Of a stretch of DNA of 5,163 nt, positions 1 through 5,163 are shown piece by piece. How positions within the stretch are numbered: position 1 is the first letter of the stretch; every line of letters begins with the position of its first letter. The stretch is from Nitrospirota bacterium. GTDB taxonomy: Bacteria; Nitrospirota; Thermodesulfovibrionia; UBA6902; BMS3Bbin08. Location of the stretch: assembly GCA_030637135.1 (NCBI GenBank), contig DAOVVO010000096.1:1-5163 (forward strand). The letters are read 5' to 3'. The notes under the pieces were generated by a model. It did no database searches. It was not told the origin of the DNA and saw only the letters and a list, made by a program, of their open reading frames with translations. A program made the position numbers and the translations under genes.

Positions 1-102
1 CAGGGTTTAAGCCAAAAACTCATAATCGGTAACGAGGCCTGTTTCGACTGTCGGTTAAGTCTTTCGTCTTCTCACGCAACCGTTGGACGCCTCACGATAC
101 GG

Positions 103-128
103 GCCCTGTACCAGTATCGGTACGGGGC
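103..128 (+). repeat. 10-bp inverted repeat (hairpin A)
   Basis: GCCCTGTACC (103-112) pairs with GGTACGGGGC (119-128) around the six-base loop AGTATC. The stem is continuous over ten pairs if the RNA is read from the plus strand, where position 107 with 124 is a U-G wobble. In a minus-strand RNA the same position would be a C-A mismatch. This favours plus as the RNA strand if the hairpin functions as RNA. There is no T-run after it, so it is not a simple intrinsic terminator. Confidence 0.6.
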
Positions 129-135
129 GGGCATC

Positions 136-173
136 GCCTGCCTGCTCTATGAGTCGTAGACCGGCAGGCAGGT
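136..173 (+). repeat. 9-bp inverted repeat (hairpin B)
   Basis: CCTGCCTGC (137-145) pairs perfectly with GCAGGCAGG (164-172), and the outer pair 136/173 is G-U on the plus strand. Inside, TCTA (146-149) pairs with TAGA (157-160) around TGAGTCG, leaving a three-base bulge at 161-163. GCAGGCAGG-type palindromes are common in intergenic repeat families, so a REP-like repeat is one reading and an RNA stem-loop is another. It lies only 7 bases from hairpin A, suggesting that both belong to one element. Confidence 0.6.
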
Positions 174-309
174 AACCGTAACCGTTTAACGATAATTATG
201 CCATTTCAACTTTTTTACGAAAGAACCGAAATTTATCTCTAACGGGGTTTACTCTAAAACTAATCCCTGAATTGAACGCTTACACTTCGCATATAACATT
301 TTCTGTTTT

Positions 310-831
310 TTAAGTGTCTTTCTTGAATATTGCTATGTAAGGAAGATTTCTGAACTTGTTCTCATAATCTAAGCCATACCCTACAACATACTCATTTGGT
401 ATCTCAAAACCGACATAATCAAGAGGCACTTCCACTATCCGTCTGCTCTTTTTATCCAGGAATACACATATTTTAAGCGATGCAGGGTCTCTTTTAAGCA
501 GCATTTCCCTTATATGCCGGAGTGTAAGGCCGGTGTCAATTATGTCTTCTATTAGGAGGACGTGTTTACCCGCTATATCATCCCGTAAATCAGTGTGGAC
601 CGTGATTTCTCCTGTGCTGGCAGTTTTGGCGTAACTTGATACGTTAATAAAATCAATAGTCATGGGAATCTGAATTAATTTCACTATATCAGCGAAAAAC
701 ATAAACGCACCTCTCAGGATTCCTACTGAGAAAAGTTCTTTCCCCTCATAATCCTCAGATATTTTTGAAGCGAGTTCTTTGACCCTGTTTTGAATATGCT
801 CAACGGTAAACAGAGGTTTGCCGGTTATCAT
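310..831 (-). CDS. hpt: Hypoxanthine(-guanine) phosphoribosyltransferase
   Basis: This 173-residue cytoplasmic purine-salvage enzyme transfers phosphoribose from PRPP to hypoxanthine (and probably guanine), giving IMP/GMP and pyrophosphate. The full set of family landmarks is visible: the pyrophosphate-binding loop LRGAF (39-43), the flexible-loop SSY (65-67), the PRPP loop LLIEDIIDTGLTL (92-104) with its acidic pair E95-D96, the purine-binding K127/K128 region after FLD, and the C-terminal PNEYVVGYGLDY...YRNLP-like block (145-166; here KFRNLPYIAI). The length is normal for bacterial Hpt. The ATG at 831-829 is fixed by AAGGAGG seven bases upstream. It stands alone and divergent from the kinase gene, without the tilS or ftsH neighbours seen in many bacteria. 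It is unlikely to be functionally tied to the two-component system. Preference between hypoxanthine and guanine cannot be told from sequence. Confidence 0.95.
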   Translation of the reverse strand: MITGKPLFTVEHIQNRVKELASKISEDYEGKELFSVGILRGAFMFFADIVKLIQIPMTIDFINVSSYAKTASTGEITVHTDLRDDIAGKHVLLIEDIIDTGLTLRHIREMLLKRDPASLKICVFLDKKSRRIVEVPLDYVGFEIPNEYVVGYGLDYENKFRNLPYIAIFKKDT

Positions 832-838
832 AAGTGCT

Positions 839-845
839 CCTCCTT
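839..845 (-). promoter_or_regulatory. Shine-Dalgarno of hpt
   Basis: Read on the minus strand, AAGGAGG lies seven bases before the ATG at 831. It is a near-perfect anti-16S match at ideal spacing, and it decides the hpt start. It contrasts with the divergent kinase gene, which has no such site. Confidence 0.85.
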
Positions 846-885
846 CTTATTGAAACGTTAGAAAGTATTTTATTATCGTATATTT

Positions 886-915
886 TTGAGTATTTATACA
901 GGAAAATTATATAAT
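886..915 (+). promoter_or_regulatory. Sigma-70-type promoter for the kinase/regulator operon
   Basis: TTGAGT (886-891; 4 of 6 matches to TTGACA) is followed after 18 bases by a perfect TATAAT (910-915). Initiation would fall near 922, only about four bases before the ATG at 926, so the transcript would be leaderless or nearly so. The -10 lies in the perfect palindrome ATTATATAAT (906-915), which also reads TATAAT on the minus strand. No good -35 accompanies that copy (GTTTTT at the expected place), so the hpt promoter remains undefined. Because the spacer is very AT-rich, chance hexamers are likely, and the call rests on the exact -10 plus the paired -35. Confidence 0.5.
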
Positions 916-925
916 ATTTTATTCC

Positions 926-2485
926 ATGAAAAAACTGGGGAGAATTATAACTATTCCAAATATTGTAGCTTTTACAGTCGTTATCTTAGTTGGAGGAATA
1001 AGTATTTTTTTAGCAAAGGATATATTACATAATGGATACATGATTAAAGAAGAAAGCAAGAATATTGCCTTTATAAATGAGCTCTATTCTCATTCTTATA
1101 AATTGATTGTTGCCATGCATCATTTCCTCATAGATCCGGATGCATTATATTCTCAGGAATCTCTTGAAGAAATCTCGGAAATAGAGAAGAAAACGACAGA
1201 TTATAAAGTCAGGGAAGAAGCTGACCTGCACCCGGCAAAGGCAGATGAATTAAAACTGTTAGAAGCAATATTAAATGATATTGAAGGTCTCAAAGGAGTT
1301 ACCGTGGTTTTTGAAGAGTTTTCAAAGAGGGGACGTCTTGATAGTGATAAACTGGTAGAATTAGAAGAATTTGCATATCATATTGAATCAACGGTAAAAG
1401 ATATAAATGCGATTCATTTTGATAAAATAGCAAAATGGCAAGAAGAGTCATTGTCAAACATGTGGAAGATCATGATTCTTTATATTTTTTTTATACCCTT
1501 TGGAGGTATTTCCATTTATTTAGGACACCGGCTCGTTACAAAGAAGTTTGTAAAACCGATTAAGGAACTGGCTTCTGCAACCATAGATTTTTCAGAAGGC
1601 ACGTTTGATAAAAGGGTGCATACAAATTCCAAAACGGAAATAGGGTCACTCTATCAATCATTTAATAAGATGGCGGGACGGATTCAGGAAAACAATGAAC
1701 TTCTTAACAGGTTTAACGAAGAACTGGAGAAAAAGGTACAGGAGAGGACCTTTGAATTGCAGAACACCAATGAACAATTACACAATACGCAAAAGGCGCT
1801 CATAAGGACGGAAAAGATGGCTGCTCTAGGCCAGATTGCAGCTGGTGTTGCGCATGAAATAAAAAATCCTCTTAATGCCTTATCGTTAAACACCCAGCTC
1901 CTGCTGAGAGAAGTAGCGCAGAAATTCGGGTCTGAAAATGAATTTTATGAAACCGCCTCCTCCATTAAATTTGAAATCAACAGGATCAATAATATACTTG
2001 AAGAGTTTGTCAGATTCGCAAAATTTCCTGAGCCTAAACTAATGCAGAATAATGTTAACAGGATTATTAAGGAAGTATTTGAAGTTCTTTTACAGAACGC
2101 CAAGAACGCCGGGATAACGTTACAATTATCACTTCAGGATGGCATACCTGAATTTAATTTAGATGAAACTCAGTTTAAGACAGTACTCATGAACCTGTCT
2201 CTGAATGCATTTAATGCACTGCATCAAGGCGGTGTTTTTGAGATAAAAACGGAGTTGCGAAAAGGGAACGTTATATTATATATTTCTGATACAGGCAAGG
2301 GGATTTCACAAAAAAATCTTGAAAAGATATATACCCCGTTTTTCAGCACACGGGAAGGGGGGCTGGGCCTCGGGCTCTCCATTGTTCAAAGGATAATAGA
2401 AAATCATGGAGGTAGCATAACGTGTACAAGTGAGGAAGGGAAAGGCACTATTTTTGAAATAATTTTTCCGATAGAACGGTTTTAA
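926..2485 (+). CDS. Membrane sensor histidine kinase (NtrB/AtoS/ZraS-like, HAMP)
   Basis: This 519-residue inner-membrane kinase should sense a signal outside the cytoplasm and phosphorylate the regulator encoded next to it. Order of parts: a short basic N-terminus and TM1 (about 11-30); an extracytoplasmic, mostly helical sensor region (31-178) that resembles a four-helix bundle; TM2 (about 180-203); HAMP (about 203-256, with KPIKELA and TEIGSLYQSFNKM); a coiled coil (256-295); HisKA with H310 in GVAHEIKNPLNALSL; and the ATPase domain with N box NLSLNAFNAL (423-432), G1 DTGKGIS (455-461), F box PFFST (471-475) and G2 GLGLGLS (479-485). All catalytic residues are present. The sensor region carries clustered histidines (H56, H65, H66) after TM1. 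The ATG at 926 is the only sensible start: upstream in frame there is no ATG/GTG/TTG before a TGA at 887, and TM1 needs it. No Shine-Dalgarno precedes it. The signal is unknown. Confidence 0.93.
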   Translation: MKKLGRIITIPNIVAFTVVILVGGISIFLAKDILHNGYMIKEESKNIAFINELYSHSYKLIVAMHHFLIDPDALYSQESLEEISEIEKKTTDYKVREEADLHPAKADELKLLEAILNDIEGLKGVTVVFEEFSKRGRLDSDKLVELEEFAYHIESTVKDINAIHFDKIAKWQEESLSNMWKIMILYIFFIPFGGISIYLGHRLVTKKFVKPIKELASATIDFSEGTFDKRVHTNSKTEIGSLYQSFNKMAGRIQENNELLNRFNEELEKKVQERTFELQNTNEQLHNTQKALIRTEKMAALGQIAAGVAHEIKNPLNALSLNTQLLLREVAQKFGSENEFYETASSIKFEINRINNILEEFVRFAKFPEPKLMQNNVNRIIKEVFEVLLQNAKNAGITLQLSLQDGIPEFNLDETQFKTVLMNLSLNAFNALHQGGVFEIKTELRKGNVILYISDTGKGISQKNLEKIYTPFFSTREGGLGLGLSIVQRIIENHGGSITCTSEEGKGTIFEIIFPIERF

Positions 2486-2491
2486 GGCATA

Positions 2492-3835
2492 ATGAAACAC
2501 TCTATATTAATAGTGGATGATGAAAAGACTACTCGGGTTGGCTTATCGAAAGTCTTGGCAGAAGATTACAAGACCTTTGAGGCTGCCAACGGCAGGGAGG
2601 CAATTGCAATTCTCAAGGATCATACCGATATAGATGTTGTGCTGAGCGATGTAAGGATGCCAGAGATAGAGGGGATTGAATTACTCGAAAAAATTCGGGG
2701 TGACAATAAAGATGTTATCGTAATTTTCATATCAGCATTTTCTTCTATAGAGACAGCGGTGGATGCCATGCGGAAAGGTGCATATGACTATCTCACAAAA
2801 CCCATTGATTTGAACAAACTCGAAATAACCATAAAGAACGCCATTGAGCATAAAAAATTAAAGACAGAGAATATTTTGCTCAAGCAGAAAATTAAGGAAG
2901 ACAAGAGTCCGAAAATCCTTATCGGCAATTCTGAAAAGATAAATGATATTATGAAGGTAATCGAACGTGTTTCAACTACAAAGGCGACAGTCTTAATTCA
3001 AGGAGAAACCGGGACAGGAAAAGAGCTTGTCGCAAATATTGTTCATTATGATAGTCCAGTCGCAGACGGCCCATTTATAAAAGTAAACTGTTCTGCTCTG
3101 GCCGAGGGGGTACTTGAGAGCGAGCTTTTTGGGCATGAAAAAGGTTCATTTACCGGCGCGCTATATGCAAAAAAGGGCAGGTTTGAGCTCGCGGACAGCG
3201 GCACCCTTTTTCTTGATGAGATATCTGATATACCACCTTCTACCCAGATAAAACTCTTGAGATTTTTACAAGAGGGCGAATTTGAGCGTGTCGGTGGAAC
3301 AGTGACCTTAAAGGTCGATGTAAGGATTATTTCTGCTACAAACAAGAGTCTTGAAAATCTGGTTAAACAGGGAAAATTTAGAGATGACCTGTACTACAGA
3401 TTGAAAGTTATCACTATTGATGTGCCTCCCTTGAGAGAAAGGCCTGAAGATATACCGTCAATTGTGGACTTTTATTTAAAAAAATTCACAGAAATCCACA
3501 ACAAAAGGATAAAGGGCTTAACCCCTAAGGCCATGAAAATGATAAAATCCTACGATTGGCCTGGTAACATAAGGGAATTGATGAACTGTATAGAGAGTGC
3601 CGTTGTCATGACGGATAGGGAATATATCGATATTGAAAATTTACCTTCATTTCTTTTCGTAGGGATGGATAAAACTAATTCCAGAAAGGATAAAGATAAT
3701 CTTTACGAAATTGAAAAGAAAGCCATTCTCGACGCTCTCGAAAAATCCAGAGGCAATAAGGCACATGCTGCAAAGCAGTTACGAATTGGGTTAAGAACTT
3801 TGTACAGAAAGCTTGAGCAGTATCAGGCTGAATAA
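2492..3835 (+). CDS. Sigma-54-dependent response regulator, NtrC family
   Basis: This 447-residue cytoplasmic transcription activator is the partner of the upstream kinase. The receiver domain (1-120) has the acidic pair D9/D10, phospho-acceptor D53, S81 and K103. The AAA+ sigma-54 activation domain (about 143-375) has Walker A GETGTGKE (171-178), the sigma-54 contact loop GSFTGA (218-223; a common A-to-S variant of GAFTGA with the key F-T kept), Walker B TLFLDE (238-243), sensor I SATN (281-284), the FRDDLYYRL arginine-finger region (296-304) and WPGNIREL (356-363). A Fis-type helix-turn-helix ends the protein (about 405-443, RTLYRKLEQY). Length and domain order are normal for the NtrC/AtoC/ZraR group. 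It starts 6 bp after the kinase stop, with AAGG overlapping that stop only four bases before the ATG, so translation is probably coupled. Its target promoters are not evident in this window. Confidence 0.95.
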   Translation: MKHSILIVDDEKTTRVGLSKVLAEDYKTFEAANGREAIAILKDHTDIDVVLSDVRMPEIEGIELLEKIRGDNKDVIVIFISAFSSIETAVDAMRKGAYDYLTKPIDLNKLEITIKNAIEHKKLKTENILLKQKIKEDKSPKILIGNSEKINDIMKVIERVSTTKATVLIQGETGTGKELVANIVHYDSPVADGPFIKVNCSALAEGVLESELFGHEKGSFTGALYAKKGRFELADSGTLFLDEISDIPPSTQIKLLRFLQEGEFERVGGTVTLKVDVRIISATNKSLENLVKQGKFRDDLYYRLKVITIDVPPLRERPEDIPSIVDFYLKKFTEIHNKRIKGLTPKAMKMIKSYDWPGNIRELMNCIESAVVMTDREYIDIENLPSFLFVGMDKTNSRKDKDNLYEIEKKAILDALEKSRGNKAHAAKQLRIGLRTLYRKLEQYQAE

Positions 3836-4003
3836 CGTGTTTGGCCTCAGGATGGGGACAAATAGTTTTCGGACATAATCTAAACATGTATATAAGATAT
3901 CGTAGTTTTTTTTCTTATTTGAATTTACACAGAAGTCTTGACACTACTCACTGTTATTTAAGCTGTTCGTCATCTCATTTTTCAAAAAATCATTCTCCGT
4001 TCT
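3836..4003. other. Convergent intergenic spacer, no clear terminator
   Basis: These 168 AT-rich bases separate the regulator and OB-fold genes, whose 3' ends face each other. A run of eight T (3906-3913) follows a weakly self-complementary ATATAAGATATCGTAG stretch that is too poor to call an intrinsic terminator. No small gene with a ribosome binding site is seen. Confidence 0.4.
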
Positions 4004-4717
4004 CTATTGGGTAAATTGAGCATCTTCGATCAAAACCCGGTATCGGTAACCTGCCCCTATGCTCACGTCAGTCTTTACAATCCCTTTAACGGTGAGTATA
4101 TCACCTATTTTCACGTTTTCTGAAGTTGTTGCGGTGAGTTTATCATCAGGTGCAACGCCTGTTCCATCGCTCAGTGTAACCCAGTTTTTGTTCATTATAT
4201 TTTTGTTGACCTTTATGACTTTGGCATGAATGGTGATATTTTTGCCTTTTAGCTGTTCTTTTTTAGCAAAAATTTCCTCTATGGTTTTCCCATGTTCTGC
4301 CTTTGCTATCTCACCTCTTTTAGGAATAGAGACTCTTTGCATGTTCGTGTCTTTTGAAATATCTTTATGATAGTCCTTGTCTGGAGCGGTCTGTTTGCCT
4401 TTTGAAGAATCCCCGTTTAAAACCCTTGTATGTGAGACAAAACGAATGGACTCAAAATCCCTGTTTAAAGATTTGCTGTGAAAGTTTTTCATGACAACAC
4501 CACCCATGTACTCTACTTTATTACCTATCGATACTTTTATAGGTGAGGTAGCAAGCCAGACTTCCCTGCCATCTTCAGAAACTTTTATATACGTGTAATT
4601 ACCTGTATTTTCTGTATAAGTCACTGTACCTTTAAATGTTTTTTGCTCTGCTGAAAGCCCTGAAACCGTAAAAAACAGGGCAAAAAATATAATAACAACT
4701 GATTTTTTTATGTTCAT
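4004..4717 (-). CDS. Exported tandem OB-fold protein (NrfJ-like, multiheme-cytochrome associated)
   Basis: This 237-residue protein carries a Sec signal peptide (MNIKKS, hydrophobic 7-20, likely cleavage after LSA at 23), so it should act in the periplasm or equivalent compartment. Two OB-fold-like domains follow. Domain 1 (about 25-98) has GTV...NYTYIKV...EVWLATSP...VGNKVEY-type strands and MKNFHSKSLNRDF. Domain 2 (about 135-237) has the KTIEEIF...L.GK signature, VIKVNKNIMNKNWVTLSDGTG (169-187), KIGDILTVKGIV and GAGYRYRVLIEDA (221-233). A Lys/Asp-rich linker (101-130) joins them. There is no cysteine, hence no heme. Proteins of this kind are often found beside multiheme cytochromes; a biochemical role is not established to my knowledge. 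Here it lies 36 bp downstream of a decayed cytochrome on the same strand. The start is fixed by AAGGAGGT. The product name is by family recall; the fold call is firmer than any function. Confidence 0.8.
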   Translation of the reverse strand: MNIKKSVVIIFFALFFTVSGLSAEQKTFKGTVTYTENTGNYTYIKVSEDGREVWLATSPIKVSIGNKVEYMGGVVMKNFHSKSLNRDFESIRFVSHTRVLNGDSSKGKQTAPDKDYHKDISKDTNMQRVSIPKRGEIAKAEHGKTIEEIFAKKEQLKGKNITIHAKVIKVNKNIMNKNWVTLSDGTGVAPDDKLTATTSENVKIGDILTVKGIVKTDVSIGAGYRYRVLIEDAQFTQ

Positions 4718-4724
4718 TTACCAT

Positions 4725-4732
4725 ACCTCCTT
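4725..4732 (-). promoter_or_regulatory. Shine-Dalgarno of the OB-fold gene
   Basis: Minus-strand AAGGAGGT lies seven bases before the ATG at 4717. It is strong and well spaced, and together with the signal peptide it fixes the start. An out-of-frame ATG at 4724-4722 directly abuts it and is too close to be used. Confidence 0.85.
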
Positions 4733-4753
4733 ACATAGTATCTCTGGAATTCA

Positions 4754-5163
4754 TTATGGATATGTTTTTGGCTCGTAATTTACATTATATCATTTAAGAG
4801 AATATTGCCCGCTGAAAGGCGTCAACAGGTCTTCAAAAAAAGCTTCCTTGGCTTTTAGTCTGCATGATCGTTACGTCAAAGTTTATTAGATGACTGTTGT
4901 TGATGGAGTTGCTATCATTATAGTATATCCCTTGTGCATCATGACAGACAGAACGAGGAGTGTTCGATTTAACAATATGACTGTAAATGGAGGGCACCGG
5001 TGGAAAAAATGTTGTTACTTTATACTTTGTGTATTTATCACATCCAGGAGTTCCCCCAGAAATAATGCGTTTAGCATAATAAGGTATTAAAAAGAAGGAT
5101 AAAATTGAAATTGCAAAGTGGATGTTATTGAATTTCAAAAAATGGGGGAACTTTTTGCAGGTC
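4754..5163 (-). pseudogene. Decayed C-terminal part of a multiheme c-type cytochrome
   Basis: The minus-strand frame is open from the window edge to a TGA at 4835-4833 and encodes a cytochrome tail: YSHIV...TPRSVCHDAQGI, then NNSHLINFDVTIMQ (HLINFD at 4892-4875). This matches from memory the usual end of many multiheme cytochromes, of form TPCxxCHDPHG...HLINFD. Removing one base of the seven-A run (4835-4841) continues the match: EDLLTPFSGQYSLK, stop, YNVNYEPKTYP, stop at 4756-4754, versus a family ending FxGxCxLxCHGxxHxPxxY. Lesions: Arg (CGT, 4955-4953) for the first heme Cys; Gln for the His of the CHDPHG motif; the frameshift; and the last CxxCH reduced to Tyr-Ser-Leu-Lys-stop-Tyr, with a further His-to-Tyr. 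The upstream 60 residues show no heme motif. The 5' part lies outside the window, so loss of the whole gene is inferred from this end. It sits in the same orientation 36 bp before the OB-fold gene. Confidence 0.75.
4784..4792 (-). promoter_or_regulatory. Extended -10 promoter for the OB-fold gene
   Basis: On the minus strand TGATATAAT is a perfect extended -10 (TG, one base, TATAAT). No good -35 sits 16-19 bases upstream, as expected for a promoter relying on the extended motif. Initiation near 4777 would give an untranslated leader of about 60 bases with the strong ribosome binding site. The nine bases lie exactly on the stop codon and following two codons of the decayed cytochrome frame. 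Confidence 0.45.

Larger units (their letters stand above)
1..190. other. GC-rich structured segment, no recognised gene
   Basis: Positions 1-180 are about 56% G+C, whereas 181-300 is about 33%, so the composition changes sharply near 180-190. The segment holds two adjacent strong inverted repeats (103-128 and 136-173, listed separately), a tandem TAACCG TAACCG at 173-184, and CGGTTA at 52-57, which is its inverted copy. No protein family is recognised. On the plus strand a frame is open from the window edge to a TAG at 157-159 (52 codons). On the minus strand another is open over 195-58, broken by TAA at 57-55, then open to TAA at 9-7. Neither is convincing. It could be a structured RNA, a REP/MITE-like element, or the end of a decayed mobile sequence. 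The AT-rich remainder (191-309), downstream of hpt, shows no gene and no clear terminator. Confidence 0.5.

Noticed and set aside
1684..1893. Minus-strand frames inside the kinase and regulator genes
   Set aside because: They are antisense shadows of well-supported coding sequence, have no ribosome binding sites, and resemble no family.
3906..3913. Run of eight T after the regulator gene, a possible terminator
   Set aside because: The preceding sequence forms only a weak AT-rich fold with no stable GC stem, so intrinsic termination is not supported.
3938..3943. Perfect TTGACA in the convergent spacer, plus strand
   Set aside because: No acceptable -10 lies 15-19 bases downstream, and a promoter there would face into the end of a convergent gene.
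4769..4784. Sigma-54-like TGGCTCG-TAAT-TTACA on the plus strand
   Set aside because: The -12 element lacks the invariant GC (it has AC), and these bases are explained by the decayed cytochrome codons. Nothing intact lies downstream in the window.
4820..4825. TTGACG as a -35 for the OB-fold gene, minus strand
   Set aside because: At normal spacing the -10 would be TTCTCT, and it is too far (30 bases) from the good TATAAT at 4789-4784.
4890..5090. 66-residue plus-strand frame
   Set aside because: Its ATG is just the complement of the His codon in HLINFD. There is no ribosome binding site and no family resemblance, so it is a shadow of the relic.
4833..5138. 101-residue minus-strand frame that looks like a small secreted or membrane protein
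   Set aside because: Its apparent start is a TTG without a ribosome binding site, the frame stays open upstream to the window edge, and its content (SVCHD...HLINFD) is a cytochrome tail. It is part of the pseudogene.
5145..5158. GG-N10-GC with a TTGCA box near the right edge, plus strand
   Set aside because: Only the GG and the TTGCA box match; the rest of the -24 element is a G run. It lies inside the relic frame and the downstream context is not visible.

Overview
The window looks like a piece of an AT-rich bacterial chromosome. The coding parts are clearly AT-rich, with many A/T third positions. The gene content is a sigma-54-type two-component system, a secreted OB-fold protein, and the remains of a multiheme c-type cytochrome whose C-terminus is of the HLINFD type. 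That combination fits a respiratory bacterium rich in multiheme cytochromes. An anammox planctomycete (Brocadiales) is my best guess from memory of such proteins. A Nitrospirota or Desulfobacterota-like relative remains possible; the sequence alone does not settle taxonomy.

Layout: 1-190 is a GC-rich (about 56% over 1-180), strongly structured non-coding or decayed segment, followed by an AT-rich tail (191-309) with nothing recognisable. A hypoxanthine phosphoribosyltransferase gene (hpt, 310-831, minus) is transcribed leftward with an excellent Shine-Dalgarno. A 94-bp AT-rich divergent spacer (832-925) carries a good sigma-70-type promoter for the rightward pair: a membrane sensor histidine kinase (926-2485) and, 6 bp downstream, a sigma-54-dependent NtrC-family response regulator (2492-3835). 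These two surely form one operon and one signalling pathway: membrane signal, phosphorelay H310 to D53, then activation of sigma-54 RNA polymerase at unseen targets. A 168-bp convergent spacer follows (3836-4003).

On the right, minus strand, is a gene for an exported tandem OB-fold protein (4004-4717). Upstream of it, in the same orientation, is the most interesting item: a degenerate C-terminal end of a multiheme cytochrome c (4754-5163, continuing beyond the window). It retains CHD, HLINFD and the terminal FSG...P.xY framework. It has lost heme-binding Cys/His residues, carries a frameshift at a 7-A run, and has an in-frame stop. Proteins like the OB-fold one are often encoded next to multiheme cytochromes, so this looks like a former cytochrome/OB-fold operon in which the cytochrome has died while its partner persists. 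The decayed last heme site now contains a perfect extended -10 element that could drive the surviving gene.
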